Assembly (NCBI GenBank): GCA_032622095.1
Contig: CP136068.1
Coordinates: 187,915,309 to 187,979,308, forward strand
DNA from: Siphonodentalium dalli
Lineage: Eukaryota > Mollusca > Scaphopoda > Gadilida > Siphonodentaliidae
Reading direction: 5' to 3'
Length of the DNA: 64,000 bases
Shown one piece after another: positions 1 to 12,334 of this stretch; position 1 is the first letter of the stretch, and each line of letters begins with the position of its first letter. A program made the translations under genes and the position numbers. Under the pieces are notes generated by a model. That model did not search any database. It saw only the letters and a list, made by a program, of their open reading frames with translations, and had not been told where the DNA came from.

Positions 1-1352
1 TTAAATCAGGACCCACCAACATCATCAGCAGGACCCATCAACGTCATCAGCAGGACCCACCAACACCATAACATTAAAGTAGGACCCACCAACCTCATCA
101 GCAGGACCCATCAACATCATAATTTAATCAGTAGAACCCACCAACATCATAGAATATATTTCTTTGTTATTATCTGTTCCTGAATATTGTATTTCACTCT
201 AGGTGAAGATCCCTACTCGAAATTTCACGATTTAAGTGAATTTGTGAGCGACTTTTCTTTTCGTCGCTTACAATTATGGAATTTCTCCAGGGTAACTAAT
301 TCAATGTTTATTGTGATATTGGATAAAAAAAATCAGAGAAAAGCATGCAAATTTGAGTTAGGACATTTACCTACAGTGAAGAACATTATTATTTATAAGG
401 TTCCCTGTCAAAACTTCAAAAAGTTCCAAGGTTTTGTGTACTGGTGGAATATGATCTCTACGGGCGTTCGACAGAGTAGAGACACATGGCATGATCTAAC
501 CAACATCAGAACTTAATCATTAGAACCCACCAACACCATAGATAAATTAGAAAAACCCACCAACACCATAAAATTAAAGTAGGACCCACCAACAGCATCA
601 GCAGGACCCACCAACATCATAACTTAATCAGTAGAACCCACCAAAACCATAACATTAAAGCAGGACCCACCAACATCATCAGCAGGACCCACCAACATCA
701 TCATTAGTACCCACTAACATCATAACTTATTTTAATAAGTAGAACCCACCAACACCATAACTTAATCAACAGGGCTCATCAACATCATAACGTAATCAAC
801 AGAACTCACCAACATATCTAAATCAGCAGGGCCCACCAACATCATAACGTAATCAGTAGAACCCACCAACATCATAGCTAAATCGGCAGAACCCACCAAC
901 ATCATAACATTAAAGCGGGACCCATCAACATCATCAGCAGAACCCACCAACATCATAACGTAATCAGTAGAACCCACCAACATCATGACTTAATCAATAG
1001 AACCCACCAACACCATAACATTAAAGCGGGACCCATCAACATCATCAGCAGAACCCACCAACATCATCAGCAGGACCCACCAACATCATAGCTAAATCAG
1101 TAGAACCCACCAACATCATAACGTAATCAGTAGAACCCACCAACATCATAACTTAATCAATAGAACCCACCAACACCATAACATTAAAGCAGGACCCATC
1201 AACATCATAACTTAATCAATAGAACCCACCAACACCATAACATTAAAGCAGGACCCATCAACATCATCAGCAGAACCCACCAACATCATCAGCAGGACCC
1301 ACCAACATCATAGCTAAATCAGTAGAACCCATCAACATCATAACTTAATCAG
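1..1352. repeat. Degenerate ACCCACCAACATCAT minisatellite
   Basis: Units built from AGNAGAACCCACCAACATCA with spacers such as TAACTTAATC or TAACATTAAAGC fill 1-150 and 511-1352 and recur briefly at 2283-2388. Higher-order alternation of two spacer types is visible from 510 onward. Bases 151-510 are an unrelated AT-rich insert with an open frame (187-516) that resembles no family I know. Confidence 0.9.
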
Positions 1353-1359
1353 CATGGCC

Positions 1360-2282
1360 AGGGACGTGGCTAGAGGGCCTCCGTTGGGGAGACCTTGCGA
1401 AATTCCAATTGCACCCCCTTGAACCTTGAATCAGACAAAAACACAAGTTTTGCATAATTCCATTTGCGCCCCGCCCCCCCCCCCCCCCATTGGACGACCT
1501 CAGTTCTCAAGCCTAATATGCTATATGTTCATAAACCATGGTTCTATATTCCCGGTATGAGAACATTCAAATATTTTAACCTAGTGGTCTAACTCCAGAT
1601 AAATGCACACGGCTACCTCATACTCCCCCCTCAGGTTGGAATTTCTCCAACTGATGACTATTTCAGTCCACAAGTTTAACAAAAATGATCAGTTTTGTAT
1701 TGGCCATGCACGGGGGAGGGACAACGACACACCGGGCCGACCATTCTTCGGCCCGGTGTGGGAACATTTTGAAATCTGAACAAGAAAATCGCAAAATCCT
1801 AGCATCTAGACTAGCCTCAAGCCTTCTTAGAGTTGGAAATTTCAAACTGATGACAATTCCAATTACAATGTTTTCCAAATGTATGACAATATTGTTTTTT
1901 TTAAATTAACTAGCAGTTTTTGACTGGCCACGGGGGAGGGACCAGGACACAAGCTTTCCAAGTGTAGGAACCTGTCACCCCCCCCCCCCCCCCCCTGAGG
2001 TTGGAAAATTTCCAACTGATGACCATTTTAGTCCAAAATTTTGACCAAAAATAGGAAAATATGCAAATATTGGTCCAAAAACAGTTAATTCCCCCAATAA
2101 ATTGTTTGAAAATCAAACTACAAGAACATTTTCAACCTATTGTTGATGTGAAATTTCCAACTAATGTTTTGGCAGGTATGAAATTTCCAACTGTTGAAAA
2201 TTTTGACAAACGTTGGGGTGAGACACCCCCCCCCCCCCCAACCCCTGTCGCCACGTCTCTGAGCATGGCCACGAACATGATT
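1360..2282. repeat. Dispersed repeat with poly-C tracts
   Basis: Recurring blocks: GTTGGAAATTTCCAACTGATGA, C runs of 13-16, and CACGGGGGAGGGAC. The block order repeats at about 1635, 1830 and 1995, so it is itself tandem. Related sequence is found at 6050-6600, 11125-11250 and 25110-25390. No coding sequence is apparent. Confidence 0.6.
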
Positions 2283-2399
2283 GATAAATCAGCAGGTCCC
2301 ACCAACAGTATAGCATTAATGCAGGACCACTAACAACATCAGCAAGACCCACCAACATTAATATGGCATTAAAGCTGGACCACTTGGCCGTGGGCTCGT

Positions 2400-3629
2400 G
2401 TAGTAGGTCACATAAGTACAAACAGTTGAATCAATTCCGTACGAATAGCATGGATGGCTCCTTTATGAATCGGAGTACATCTCTATTATATCTCTATTAG
2501 TTAAAACAATGACAAGTTGTTTCTGTCTGGTGAACTCAAGAGATTAGAAGTATGTGTGAACTCAAGAGATTAGAAGTATGTGTGAAAGGAATGGTAAACA
2601 GCTTTATAATGCGATCAGAGCGCGTTAAACTTACTTACCAGACTATATCCAATAATTCAGCGACCAATTTGTTTTAATACAAACGTATAAAGTAAATGTT
2701 TAATCCCCCGCGGTGAAACCACATTCTATTACTGGGAAGACCCCCTGGTTTCTCTACGTACCGCGATTAGTCTTTAGACTCCACCCATTCTCGACAATGT
2801 GTGTCAAATGAGAGATACATTCAGAGTAATATGCCTACTCCTTCGCTGTGTTGCGCTCAAGCATCTGCTCGGCGGCTGTACGACACACTCGGGGTTGACA
2901 AATGAATCACGCCATGGTTCTAAGTTACACAATGATGTAGCCGACATCCAAACCTCCATGATTTATTTAATCTTTGTTTGTAATGCATCTTCAAGTTGAT
3001 GCGTTTACGCGCGTGGCCCTATGTGTTCCATGTGATTTGACTATATAATACAATATTTACATAGTCCGTCTGTGTTACACTAAATCCTGTTCGGTGATTG
3101 GTCAACTGCCATTAGGTCACATGTTTCATACCCCAATAACACACAGACCGTAACACGAACACGACGTCATAACGTGTTGAAATAATCACTAAAGGCGGTC
3201 AGAATAATAATTGGGCGTATTTTTCAAAGTTCAGCCTAATTTCATCTGAAGCCAGTTATTTACATCGATCGCCTTATCGTCCTAAATGCTTGGAAATCTT
3301 ATATTGGGCTGACTTATTGTGCTGCGTGGGCTTGTCTCAAATTCTCGGCAGATTTTGTGAAAATAAATAAGAAGTTTTTTTATGGGAATAAATTATAAAA
3401 AAAGCTATATCCGAATATGGCCAGGCTATTATTGCCAGGCCTATTCGAAGGCATACTTGATGTTTAATTTGATATAGGGTTGATCAGACTTTATATAAAT
3501 AAGTCCAGGTAACTGAGATAAAATGTGATTAATTGATGCAATCAATACCAAAATCCAAGTCAGGTGAAGAGCGTTGCACCAAAAACCTAGAGATGAAATA
3601 TGAGGATTATCACATGAAATATATTTGAG
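2400..3629. other. Non-coding, nothing recognised
   Basis: AT-rich sequence without a supported gene. A 26-bp direct duplication (ACTCAAGAGATTAGAAGTAT twice) lies at about 2529-2580. Confidence 0.5.
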
Positions 3630-4073
3630 TTAACACTTTACCCAACAGAACGGCCCCGTGCCAATGCATTCTCTTATATATGCGAGTCGACCATAGGTCG
3701 CCTCGCATATATAAGAGAATGCATTGGCCTAACAATCTTTTACAATTTTAATAATTTTTTCTTGTATTCTTTAACAATTTTATAATTTCACCCATAAAGA
3801 GCCCCAGACAAACATGAGCAGACGACACTCTTCTATATGCTTCTATATATGTGTGGGGCTCCCTGCAGGGTAATGGATGTTTTTTATTTTATGTCCTAAA
3901 AATTGTAAGAAACATTTATTTAAAAAAAATTGTTAGGCCAATGCATTCTCTTATATATGCGAGGCGACCTATGGTCGACTCGCATATATAAGATAATGCA
4001 TTGGCACAGGGTATTTTAGGCTGTTGAAGCTTTATTTGGGCGTTTTGGGCCGTTTTGTTGGGTAAAGGGTTAA
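3630..4073. mobile_element. piggyBac-like MITE, copy 1
   Basis: Bounded by TTAA on both sides (3630-3633 and 4070-4073) with inverted termini CACTTTACCCAACA / TGTTGGGTAAAGGG. Just inside each end is a near-perfect palindrome of about 70 bp beginning CCAATGCATTCTCTTATATA and centred on GTCGACCATAGGTCGCC. TTAA target sites and CCC...GGG termini fit piggyBac; no transposase is present. A second copy is at 58848-59232. Confidence 0.75.
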
Positions 4074-5039
4074 GTATAGTTTTCATAGTTTAGACCTTTA
4101 ACAGCCTCTAATGGTATTCGAATATTCAATTGGTGTTTTATTGTGTTTATTAATAAACCTGGTTCAAAGTAGAAGGGTTAATTTAAGGTGTCCTGCCAGT
4201 TGAATCAATAAAGCAAGTTTGAAACAGGGATAATCATCTGCTTGTTTCACATTGCACAAATGATTCACATTGGCTAGCAGGCAATATTAATAGCAAGTGT
4301 CTGAGTGATGGATGGAAAGAGTTAGTAGCGAGTTTGCGATTTCAAACGGGTACGGGTACCGGTACGGGTACTGGTAGCTACCCGTACCGGTACACGTTTT
4401 GAAATCGCAAACTGTTTTACGGGTAGAAATAAGCATATCGACGGGTAGTGTATGGTGAGCCAATTGCAGCACAATATATATGATGTAGAGAAATTGTTAT
4501 CCGCTTCGCTTTCTTGGCCGACGTTATACTTGTTGTTATGGTTATATGATGGACATATGCGTGGATAATGGATTGCATTAACCAGGGACGAGGCGAAAGT
4601 GGAAGGGGTTTGCGTCTTTCTTTGACTCATTTTGGTAACATTTTCAATAATTAGCTTTCATAAGTAATTTCCCAGACCGTTCGAGTGTCGTCTAGAACAG
4701 ATGGAATTTTCTGACTGAGAAAATATGTTATGATAGCACAAATATACAATTACGCTAATTTAATAATCCAACCATTATTCGGTGTAAAATGTGTTGGTTT
4801 AGACCCAGGGTCCAAGAATGTCCTACATGCATGCACTTTTAGTCAGATATAAGACCGAAATTGCCCCTTATATTAGTTGGGGAATATTTAGTCATATAAC
4901 TGGTAATGGGTTGGAATCTTTCGAAGGGTCGGGCAAGGGAATATTCATCCCAAGAACTTGGATATTTGTCTGGGTCTAAACCCGGATGTAGGTAGAACAA
5001 GAGCTACACTGGGCGTGCAAAATACCCCATCTCTTGGGT

Positions 5040-5705
5040 CGGTGGAAACTGGTAAAAAAAAAGGGGCATAACTCTGGTAAAAATTGGCGGACGGAACTCA
5101 AATTTGAACTTGACCTGTGTTTTGGTGGGAGAAAGTAATATACCAAATTATCATTGAATCCGATAAGCTCTAGTAAAGTTATCATCCGGAAAACAAATTT
5201 CAGGGATTTTCTAAGTCAAATTACGTCAAATAAGGGGCATAACTCCGGTGAAAATTGGTGGACGGAACCCAAATTCGAACTTGAGCTGTCTTTTCTCCTA
5301 ATAAACCCACATACCAAATTTGATTGAAATCGGTTCACTCTAACTAACTCTGCCAGAACCCAAGTTCGAACTTGACCTGTGTTTTGGTGGGATAAAGTAA
5401 TATACCAAATTTGGATTCATTCCGATAAACTATACTAAGGTTATCATCCGGACAACAAATTTCAAGGATTTTCTAAGTCAAAAAACGTCAAATAAGGGGC
5501 ATAACTCCGGTGAAAATTGGCGGGCGGAACCCAAATTCGAACTTGAACTTACTTTTCGGTTAATAAACCCACATACCAAATTTTATTGAATTTGGTTCAC
5601 TCTAACTAAAGTTATCATCCGGAAACCAGGTTAACGGACGGACGCCCGGACGGACAGACCAATACTATAATGCGGCCGTTTTTTTTCAAACGGGCGTATA
5701 AAAAT
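5040..5705 (+). repeat. Pearl/HINE-like tandem repeat element
   Basis: About three units of 180-220 bp sharing AAGGGGCATAACTC, AAATTGGCGGACGGAAC, TTCGAACTTGA and GTTATCATCCGGA, then a GGACGGACGCCCGGACGGAC tract and a terminal hairpin GCCGTTTTTTTTCAAACGGGC. This plan (tandem core, simple-sequence tract, 3' hairpin) resembles mollusc pearl or Helentron-associated elements; assignment is inference. Confidence 0.6.
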
Positions 5706-6049
5706 CAAACTTGTTAAATATAAAGGTTGTTTAATGGTACACTATTCATTATATGGTTCGAATAAAGAGCGTTTGCTTCACGTCTATGCGAAACAAAGAA
5801 AACAGCTAAAAGTCGATCTGATGACGGTAAGATTGTGCCGACTATGAGGTGTGTATATCAGTATTTGGTGTCACTATCGGCCACTACAATATACAACAGT
5901 CTTGGAGTTCAAATGCGCCATGTCCGTTCAAAAGTCAAATATCTATATTAAAATGAGAAATCAGTCACCACCACATAAGGTACAATAACTGAACGGTTGT
6001 ATTCAATCGTGTAACACATTCACGGTGTACTTATGCACAAAGGGTCGAT

Positions 6050-6640
6050 AGGGGACGTGGCGAGAGGGTGGGGTGTATCACCCCAACTTTTGTCAACAGT
6101 TGGATATTGCATATACCTAACACACCAAAACATACGTTCAAATTATTCTGTCATTCAGTTTGATTTTCCAAAAATGTATTAGTGCGGATATTTTTTTATA
6201 GTTTTAGACCAACATTTGCAAATATTCCTACTTTTGGTAGAAAAACATTCGGGCTATATGGTCAACAGCAGGTTGGAAATATCCAACAAATGTAAAGCTT
6301 GAGGAAAGTCAATAATTTATCAATTTTCATGTTCAGATTTCAAAACGTTCTCACACCAGACCGAACCATGGTCGACCCGGTATGCCCTGGTCTAACCACA
6401 TTCAGTGGCTCGTCAATACTGATCATTGATTTGTGAAAAACAAACCAGGGCGTGAATTTGCCTGGTGTTAGACCACTAGATGTTATGATTTTGCAATTTC
6501 CAGGTTCATATCTACAAAACTGTTCTCGTACTGCATGGTCGGCAAGGTGGACCCCCCCCCCCCCCCAATCACAGGACTTCTGCAACAAGACTACTGATCC
6601 ATTTAGAACAGTCCACAATAATATTCAGGACAGTGAAGGA
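6050..6640. repeat. Dispersed repeat with poly-C tract, second copy
   Basis: Begins GGGGACGTGGCGAGAGGGTGG and carries the CAACAGTTGGA, ATTTTTTTATAGTTTTAGACC and C14 blocks seen at 1360-2282, here in a different order. The 3' part (6590-6650) contains CTACTGATCCATTTAGAACA, the seed motif of the minisatellite at 11285. Confidence 0.5.
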
Positions 6641-7199
6641 TCAGTTGGGGGGAATCAGAGCCCAACGGCGTGCACAATTTGAATTACGCACAAACCTCTG
6701 TTTGGTGTGGTTTAAGGGGGTGTATAGTTGGGAATTTGAAGGTGGACACACCTTCTCAACGCGGTAACCCCCTATAATTACGTCCCTATGTCGAGACTGC
6801 GTATAACACCGCCAACTCACTCTCTTAATCATAACATGTCGAGAATCCCGGGGTTAGCCCCCCCAAATCACATTCCCAAAAAAAAAACATGTCATTACTT
6901 GAGTGAAGACAGTTGTCAGTAAACAAATCGGCGTTCCATAGTTATCTTAGTGTTAGAAGCCGCCTCGATACTTTGAACATAAAACATGGCTTAAATGACA
7001 AATGTATCAATGAGTGAGAAAACTTTAGCGAAAGACTACCAGTCAACGGGATACATCTACCCGTTCCAAATCCCTATCGCTTTATGTGCTGCATTCAAAG
7101 TACGCAAATGACCGTGACGATTTTCACCGATCTACCTGGATCTACAGGTACCCGTACCCGTCCGACGGGTATCGCAAACTCGCTAATGTTTTCAAAAAG

Positions 7200-7252
7200 C
7201 AATCAATAGCAAAATCCATCCAGGTGAAGAGTGGGCCTTGACTTTTAATCGG
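7200..7252. repeat. 53-bp direct repeat, left copy
   Basis: Sequence CAATCAATAGCAAAATCCAT onward to TTTTAATCGG is identical to 8074-8126. A diverged relative (CAATCAATACCAAAATCCA) is at about 3540. The two copies bracket the LINE fragment. Confidence 0.85.
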
Positions 7253-7259
7253 ATTAAAG

Positions 7260-8073
7260 ATGTTGACGACTCGCCGAATTTATTTCAAATGAATGCAGTG
7301 AGACAAACCGGAAGTAAAAGTTTATAGAAAGCACGGAACGTACGTAGCCAATCAAATAGCTTCTTCTTCTTCTTCTTCTTCTCTGTACACCCCCCCCCCT
7401 GTGTCAGGAGAACCGTCCTTATGGGCGGACGTAACCACATCTTCTTGAGCATATAGGTTTGATACCCGGTATGTGTATACATATATATATTCAGTCTGCA
7501 ATAAATTATCTACAAGTAGTGTCAGGTCTAACTTGTGGCTGTCACTGACTGCCGGGGTCCACAGGCGGAGCTCTCAGACCAGTTTTCTTCTTGGACAGGA
7601 TACGGAGACGAGCATGGTGTAGTTGGTAACACAAGCCTCTGGTGATGGATTCAATTTTCAGCATGCAGTACTTTGGTATATCGAATGCTGAGCAGTCTAG
7701 TATTATTTTCAAGAGGTAATGGTTTTGAATATTGGGGTTCAATCCAGCTTGGTTCAGAGTTTCTTTTATGGCTGTTATGAAGCGGCTTCTTACAGCATGG
7801 AGACTTTCACAGGTTACAATGAAGTGGAGTATATCCTCAGGTTCTTTGTTGCAGAGTTGACAGATGTCAGTGGTAGTAGATTCAAATTTAGCTTTTTGTC
7901 TTTTGTCTTTGTTACTGTTACACAAGAGGTCAAGGGACAATTAAGCGCTCCAATGAATTACATAATAAGGTGAAACAAATTTAAACTTAACGTATAAGGC
8001 AAATATAGGGATTGGTCGTTACTCCGGGAAGATTAATTCTTTTAATATATTTTGCAAACATAATAAAAGTTAC
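7260..8073 (-). mobile_element. 5'-truncated LINE 3' end
   Basis: Contains the C-terminal end of a non-LTR reverse transcriptase reading frame (7542-7940, minus strand) followed by about 150 bp of 3' UTR and an (AAG)n tail (7361-7382 on the plus strand as TTC repeats). Simple-repeat tails and 5' truncation are typical of LINEs. The element clade cannot be settled from this fragment. Confidence 0.65.
7542..7940 (-). pseudogene. LINE ORF2 C-terminal fragment with zinc-binding (zf-RVT) motif
   Basis: A 132-residue open frame containing C-Q-L-C-N-K-E-P-E-D-I-L-H-F-I-V-T-C near residue 32. The CxxC...H...C spacing is that of the zinc-binding domain after the reverse transcriptase domain of non-LTR retrotransposons (CxLCxxxxEDxxHFxxxC). 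No RT palm motifs are present upstream, so this is a 5'-truncated insertion. The Met at 7940 is internal, not a true start. It belongs to a mobile element, not to the host gene set. Confidence 0.75.
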
Positions 8074-8126
8074 CAATCAATAGCAAAATCCATCCAGGTG
8101 AAGAGTGGGCCTTGACTTTTAATCGG
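8074..8126. repeat. 53-bp direct repeat, right copy
   Basis: Identical to 7200-7252; flanking bases outside the repeat differ on both sides. Confidence 0.85.
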
Positions 8127-9440
8127 CTTCGCGGTTCCTATACTTGAAAATCAGTTCGATTGTTTTTTACTTTTGATGTTGCACATGGTGAAATATATAT
8201 GGGGGAAGATGTTATGGGATAAATATCGCATCATCGTCAGCAGAGAAAAACTGAGCGATGTAAACGCTTGGCGGGCATGGTTCGTGTATATCTTCCGGAA
8301 AAAAGTATTCTTTGGTGTAGAATTTCGTTCCTGTTGTGAATCGAATTGCAAATGTCTGCCAGAAATTTCTCAACAAGAAAGGATATGTGAGATCCTCCAA
8401 TCCACGCAGCGCAGTATGGAGGACCGAAAGGGTCATAATTCGGCCCACCATTGACCAGATGATGTTCGCACTAATTGGCTGAAGGACCACTGGCGTAATT
8501 ATCGAGCGCGGGGTGAAGTGTGGGGGGGGGTAGCAAACTGACAAAAAACTGAGCATACCCGTCCCATTTTTTGACATTTATTTTGCATACCACTTGAGAT
8601 TACTTTTCTGGGAGTCACAAGGTGAGACAGAGAGAAATATAACAGGAGAGAGGAATGAGTTTTACACACACATGACAGCTGGTTCCTATGTTTGGCCCAG
8701 TATGAGAACCAAACGAAGAACCCAAGGTACAGACATTCGGATTCCATATGGAACCAAACTGGTTTCTAAATTTTGTCCCGATGGCAAGTACTTCCATTGG
8801 GTTCCCCAAATGCCTTCAAGGAAACAACACTGTGAGTGCTTGTCGAAATGTTAGACTGTGGCAATATATGCTATGCAATTATAAGCGTGTTTGATGTGTC
8901 AATGTTTCGGAATGAGCTATTATAATAGTTCGTAAATACGTTGTACTGTTTAAATTGATATCACACGATGTTAATTGGTTCACTGAATAGACCCCAGAAG
9001 GAAATATCTAATTATATTTATAAAGTAATTGTTCCAAACTTTGTTTCTCTTAGTTGTGATATGGGCGATAGAATTACACCCGTCAGCAATCCAATTATTA
9101 GAGTCTAAATATGAATGGAAACATGATAGGCGTGTGTGCATTGGTATTTCAAGGGAATGACGCTTGATCTGGTCTTCCCCAAATCATCTTAATCCCAAAA
9201 CGCATGGATCGATTGTTAAATTTTAGACTTGGAAATGTATGCTAGATCATGCTCCCACACAAACATTGGATTCGGCGGGTTCTATGAATAACCAAATAAC
9301 TTTGGTTCTATGTTGGTATTAGGTTCTCCTAGGAACCAAATTTGGATTTGTTTTCTTAGAGTGTAGTACTTATGATAATTTGATTTCTCAGATGTTAGGA
9401 AATTGTTTTCGTTTTGGTTATTCTCTTTTTAATTATGACG
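8127..9440. other. Non-coding, nothing recognised
   Basis: Several short open frames on both strands overlap one another at 8150-8860, with no family resemblance and no consistent splice context. I treat them as chance. Confidence 0.5.
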
Positions 9441-9447
9441 TAATTGG

Positions 9448-9640
9448 CGTGGATTTGGGTGTGTTGATTTGGGTGGTGTTGATTTGGGTGATGTTGATTT
9501 GGGTGATGTTGATTTGAGTGTGTTGATTTGGATGTTGATTTTGGGTGTGTTGATTTTGGTAATGTTGATTTTGGGTGTGTTGATTTGGGTGATGTTGATT
9601 TGGGTGATGTTGATTGGGCGATGTTGATTTGGTGATGATG
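9448..9640. repeat. GATTTGGGTGATGTT minisatellite
   Basis: About thirteen units of 14-17 bp, TTGATTTGGGTGATG with variants TTGGGTGTG and TTGAGTGTG. Confidence 0.9.
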
Positions 9641-9659
9641 AAGATGCTAACGTTATATA

Positions 9660-11120
9660 CACTATAAGTGATGGGCTATCATTGAATGATCTTTCCCGTC
9701 AAACAAAGAAATATCAAGAAAACACAAAGTGCGCTCAACGGTTGGTTATTTTAAGAACCAGTGCCGTCGAAAGTATGCTTGATATAACTATAATAACTAG
9801 GCATTGATCATTATAGATTGCAATGCAATGATTACGGCCTTAATATGTCAGTTGTCTTACATTCGTGCTAAATATTACCGACCACGTGTCTGCTCAATTT
9901 CCAGGTAGCCCCATTTTACGGAAGTGTGATCTATATGGTGATACAGTCACCAGTAAATGTGACACAAGTTAATCATAATCACACATGTGTTTCTCTTGGT
10001 CTAACTTTCTGATTCATAAAACAATCTTGGTCGCTCAATAATTTATGATTATTTCCTCGTGAACAAATTACATTGACAAAGCACACCAATAATTTAGCTC
10101 GTAGTTTCTCTAGCGTTGTCGAATATGACACCGTTGACATAAAGACTCAATATTATTGCTTGGCACAACTCTGCGTTAGCAGTCTTCTGGTCGTGAACAT
10201 ATAAGAGAAGCTTCAGCTAAACAAATGCATGATTTAACATGTATATATATGGGTCGCAAAAAATAGAAAATTGTGCCATTTGTCCCGACAATATTGCACT
10301 CCCAACTTCAGGCATCTAAAGAATATACTGTGATATATATGTATGGGAGAAGGAAATAAAGTAACAAGAAAGATAGAAGAAAGAAATAAAGATAGAAAGA
10401 AAGAAAAAAAACATCGCATGACATTGGAAAAGTCTGCACCCACCGGGACTTGCACACACTAACCCTGCATGCTAGTTATATACACCTACACACATTTGTT
10501 TTAAATAACGCCCCTGGTCAAGTGGTCCTGCTAATGTGCTATGATGCGGTTGGTTCCTGCTGAATTGCTATGATGATGTTATGGGAAACTGATGCTGTTA
10601 AAAAAATTACCGTTATATTTGTTTTATTTTTATTTTTCGCGGTGTTCCGATAATCTGAACATATCCAGGAAAAGCCATTATGCGTATGTATACAAAATCA
10701 CATTTATTGCGAAATATTTGTAATACTGGTTGTATTAGTTGTTAAAAATTGACTATAATCAAGATGGTTATTCACGTCCTTTTAGAAACACCAGCGCAGG
10801 CATTATTATATTTTTCAAAAATGTATGTGTTCTTGAATATCTCTATCACTTTGTGGACACTCCTATAGGACACAGCTGTTTTATATCCTCATGGAATATA
10901 TATATTTTTGGTTTTATTTCATAAGACTGACCCTGTAAAGAACTAATCGGGGACTCAAAATTTAAATGGGCCTTAATATTAATTCCATCTCGGTTTATTA
11001 TGTCGGAATTTCCACTATACGAATAGACCAGAGCAACTGACATATACTCCGGGAACATTTCATACTAAGTTGTCATCATATTTCCCGATGGATGAACTTA
11101 AACAACAACACTTCCCATCT
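9660..11120. other. Non-coding, nothing recognised
   Basis: AT-rich sequence with purine-rich simple sequence at 10365-10410. No gene or clear repeat structure seen. Confidence 0.5.
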
Positions 11121-11284
11121 AGACACGCCCCGCAGTCAGGGACTTGGCGACAGGGGGTGGGACTCAATTTATTAATGGGGAATTTGTTGTTTTTAAAGCA
11201 ACATATGCATATTTTCCTATACTTTTGGTTCAGATCTAAAACTATTTTCATACTGGACCCAGTGAATTCTGTTCCTCATCAAGG

Positions 11285-12280
11285 CTGGTGGCCACAAGAT
11301 GTACTACTGATCCATTCAGGGTGGCCACAAGATGTACTACTGATCCATTCAGGGTGGCCACAAGATGTACTACTGATCCATTCAGGGTGGCCACAAGATG
11401 TACCACTGATCCATTCATGGTGGCCACAAGATGTACTACTGATCCATTAATGGTGGCCACAAGATGTACTACTGATCCATTCAGGGTGGCCACAATATGT
11501 ACTACTGATCCATTCAGGGTGGCCACAAGATGTACTACTGATCCATTCAGGGTGGCCACAAGATGTACTACTGATCCATTCAGTGTGGCCACAAGATGTA
11601 CTACTGATCCATTCATGGTGGCCACAAGATGTACTACTGATCCATTCAGGGTGGCCACAAGATGTACTACTGATCCATTCAGGGTGGCCACAAGATGTAC
11701 TACTGATCCATTCAGGGTGGCCACACGATGTACTACTGATCCATTAATGGTGGCCACAAGATGTACTACTGATCCATTCAGGGTGGCCACAAGATGTACT
11801 ACTGATCCATTCAGGGTGGCCACAAGATGTACTACTGATCCATTCAGGGTGGCCACACGATGTACTACTGATCCATTAATGGTGGCCACAAGATGTGCTA
11901 CTGATCCATTCATGGTGGCCACAAGATGTACTACTGATCCATTCAGGGTGGCCACAAGGTGTACTACTGATCCATTCAGGGTGGCCACAAGATGTACTAC
12001 TGATCCATTCAGGGTGGCCACAAGATGTACTACTGATCCATTCAGGGTGGCCACAAGATGTACTACTGATCCATTCAGGGTGGTCACAAGATGTACTACT
12101 GATCCATTCAGGGTGGCCACAAGATGTACTACTGATCCATTCAGGGTGGCCACAAGATGTACTACTGATCCATTCAGGGTGGCCACAAGATGTACTACTG
12201 ATCCATTCAGGGTGGCCACAAGATGTACTACTGATCCATTCAGGGTGGCCACAAGATGTACTACTGATCCATTCAGCAAA
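11285..12280. repeat. 33-bp minisatellite, about 30 units
   Basis: Unit GTGGCCACAAGATGTACTAC + TGATCCATTCAGG, 33 bp, repeated with few substitutions and no visible length change. Because 33 is a multiple of three and the unit lacks stops in several frames, long frames stay open on both strands; they encode an 11-residue repeat and are not evidence of a protein. Variants (ATTAATG, CACACGATG, ACAAGGTG) recur in blocks, suggesting multi-unit duplications. Confidence 0.95.
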
Positions 12281-12334
12281 ATTATGATACCATTAAGGCT
12301 TATGGGGGATCAGTCGGGGGAAATCAAATCGTTT

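Larger units (their letters stand above)
4326..7185. mobile_element. Possible TIR element (GCGAGTTTGCGAT ends)
   Basis: TAGCGAGTTTGCGAT at 4326-4340 is inverted as ATCGCAAACTCGCTA at 7171-7185, each followed inward by GGGTACGGGTACC-like sequence, with TA at both outer edges. The left end also folds on itself (4329-4411). Whether the 2.9-kb interval moved as one unit is uncertain; it contains other repeats. Confidence 0.4.

Noticed and set aside
187-516. 109-codon frame between minisatellite blocks
   Set aside because: No family resemblance and no splice context; AT-rich insert, left as unsupported.
8150-8860. Cluster of overlapping short frames on both strands
   Set aside because: No motif, no coding bias that I can see and no splice signals in a consistent order.
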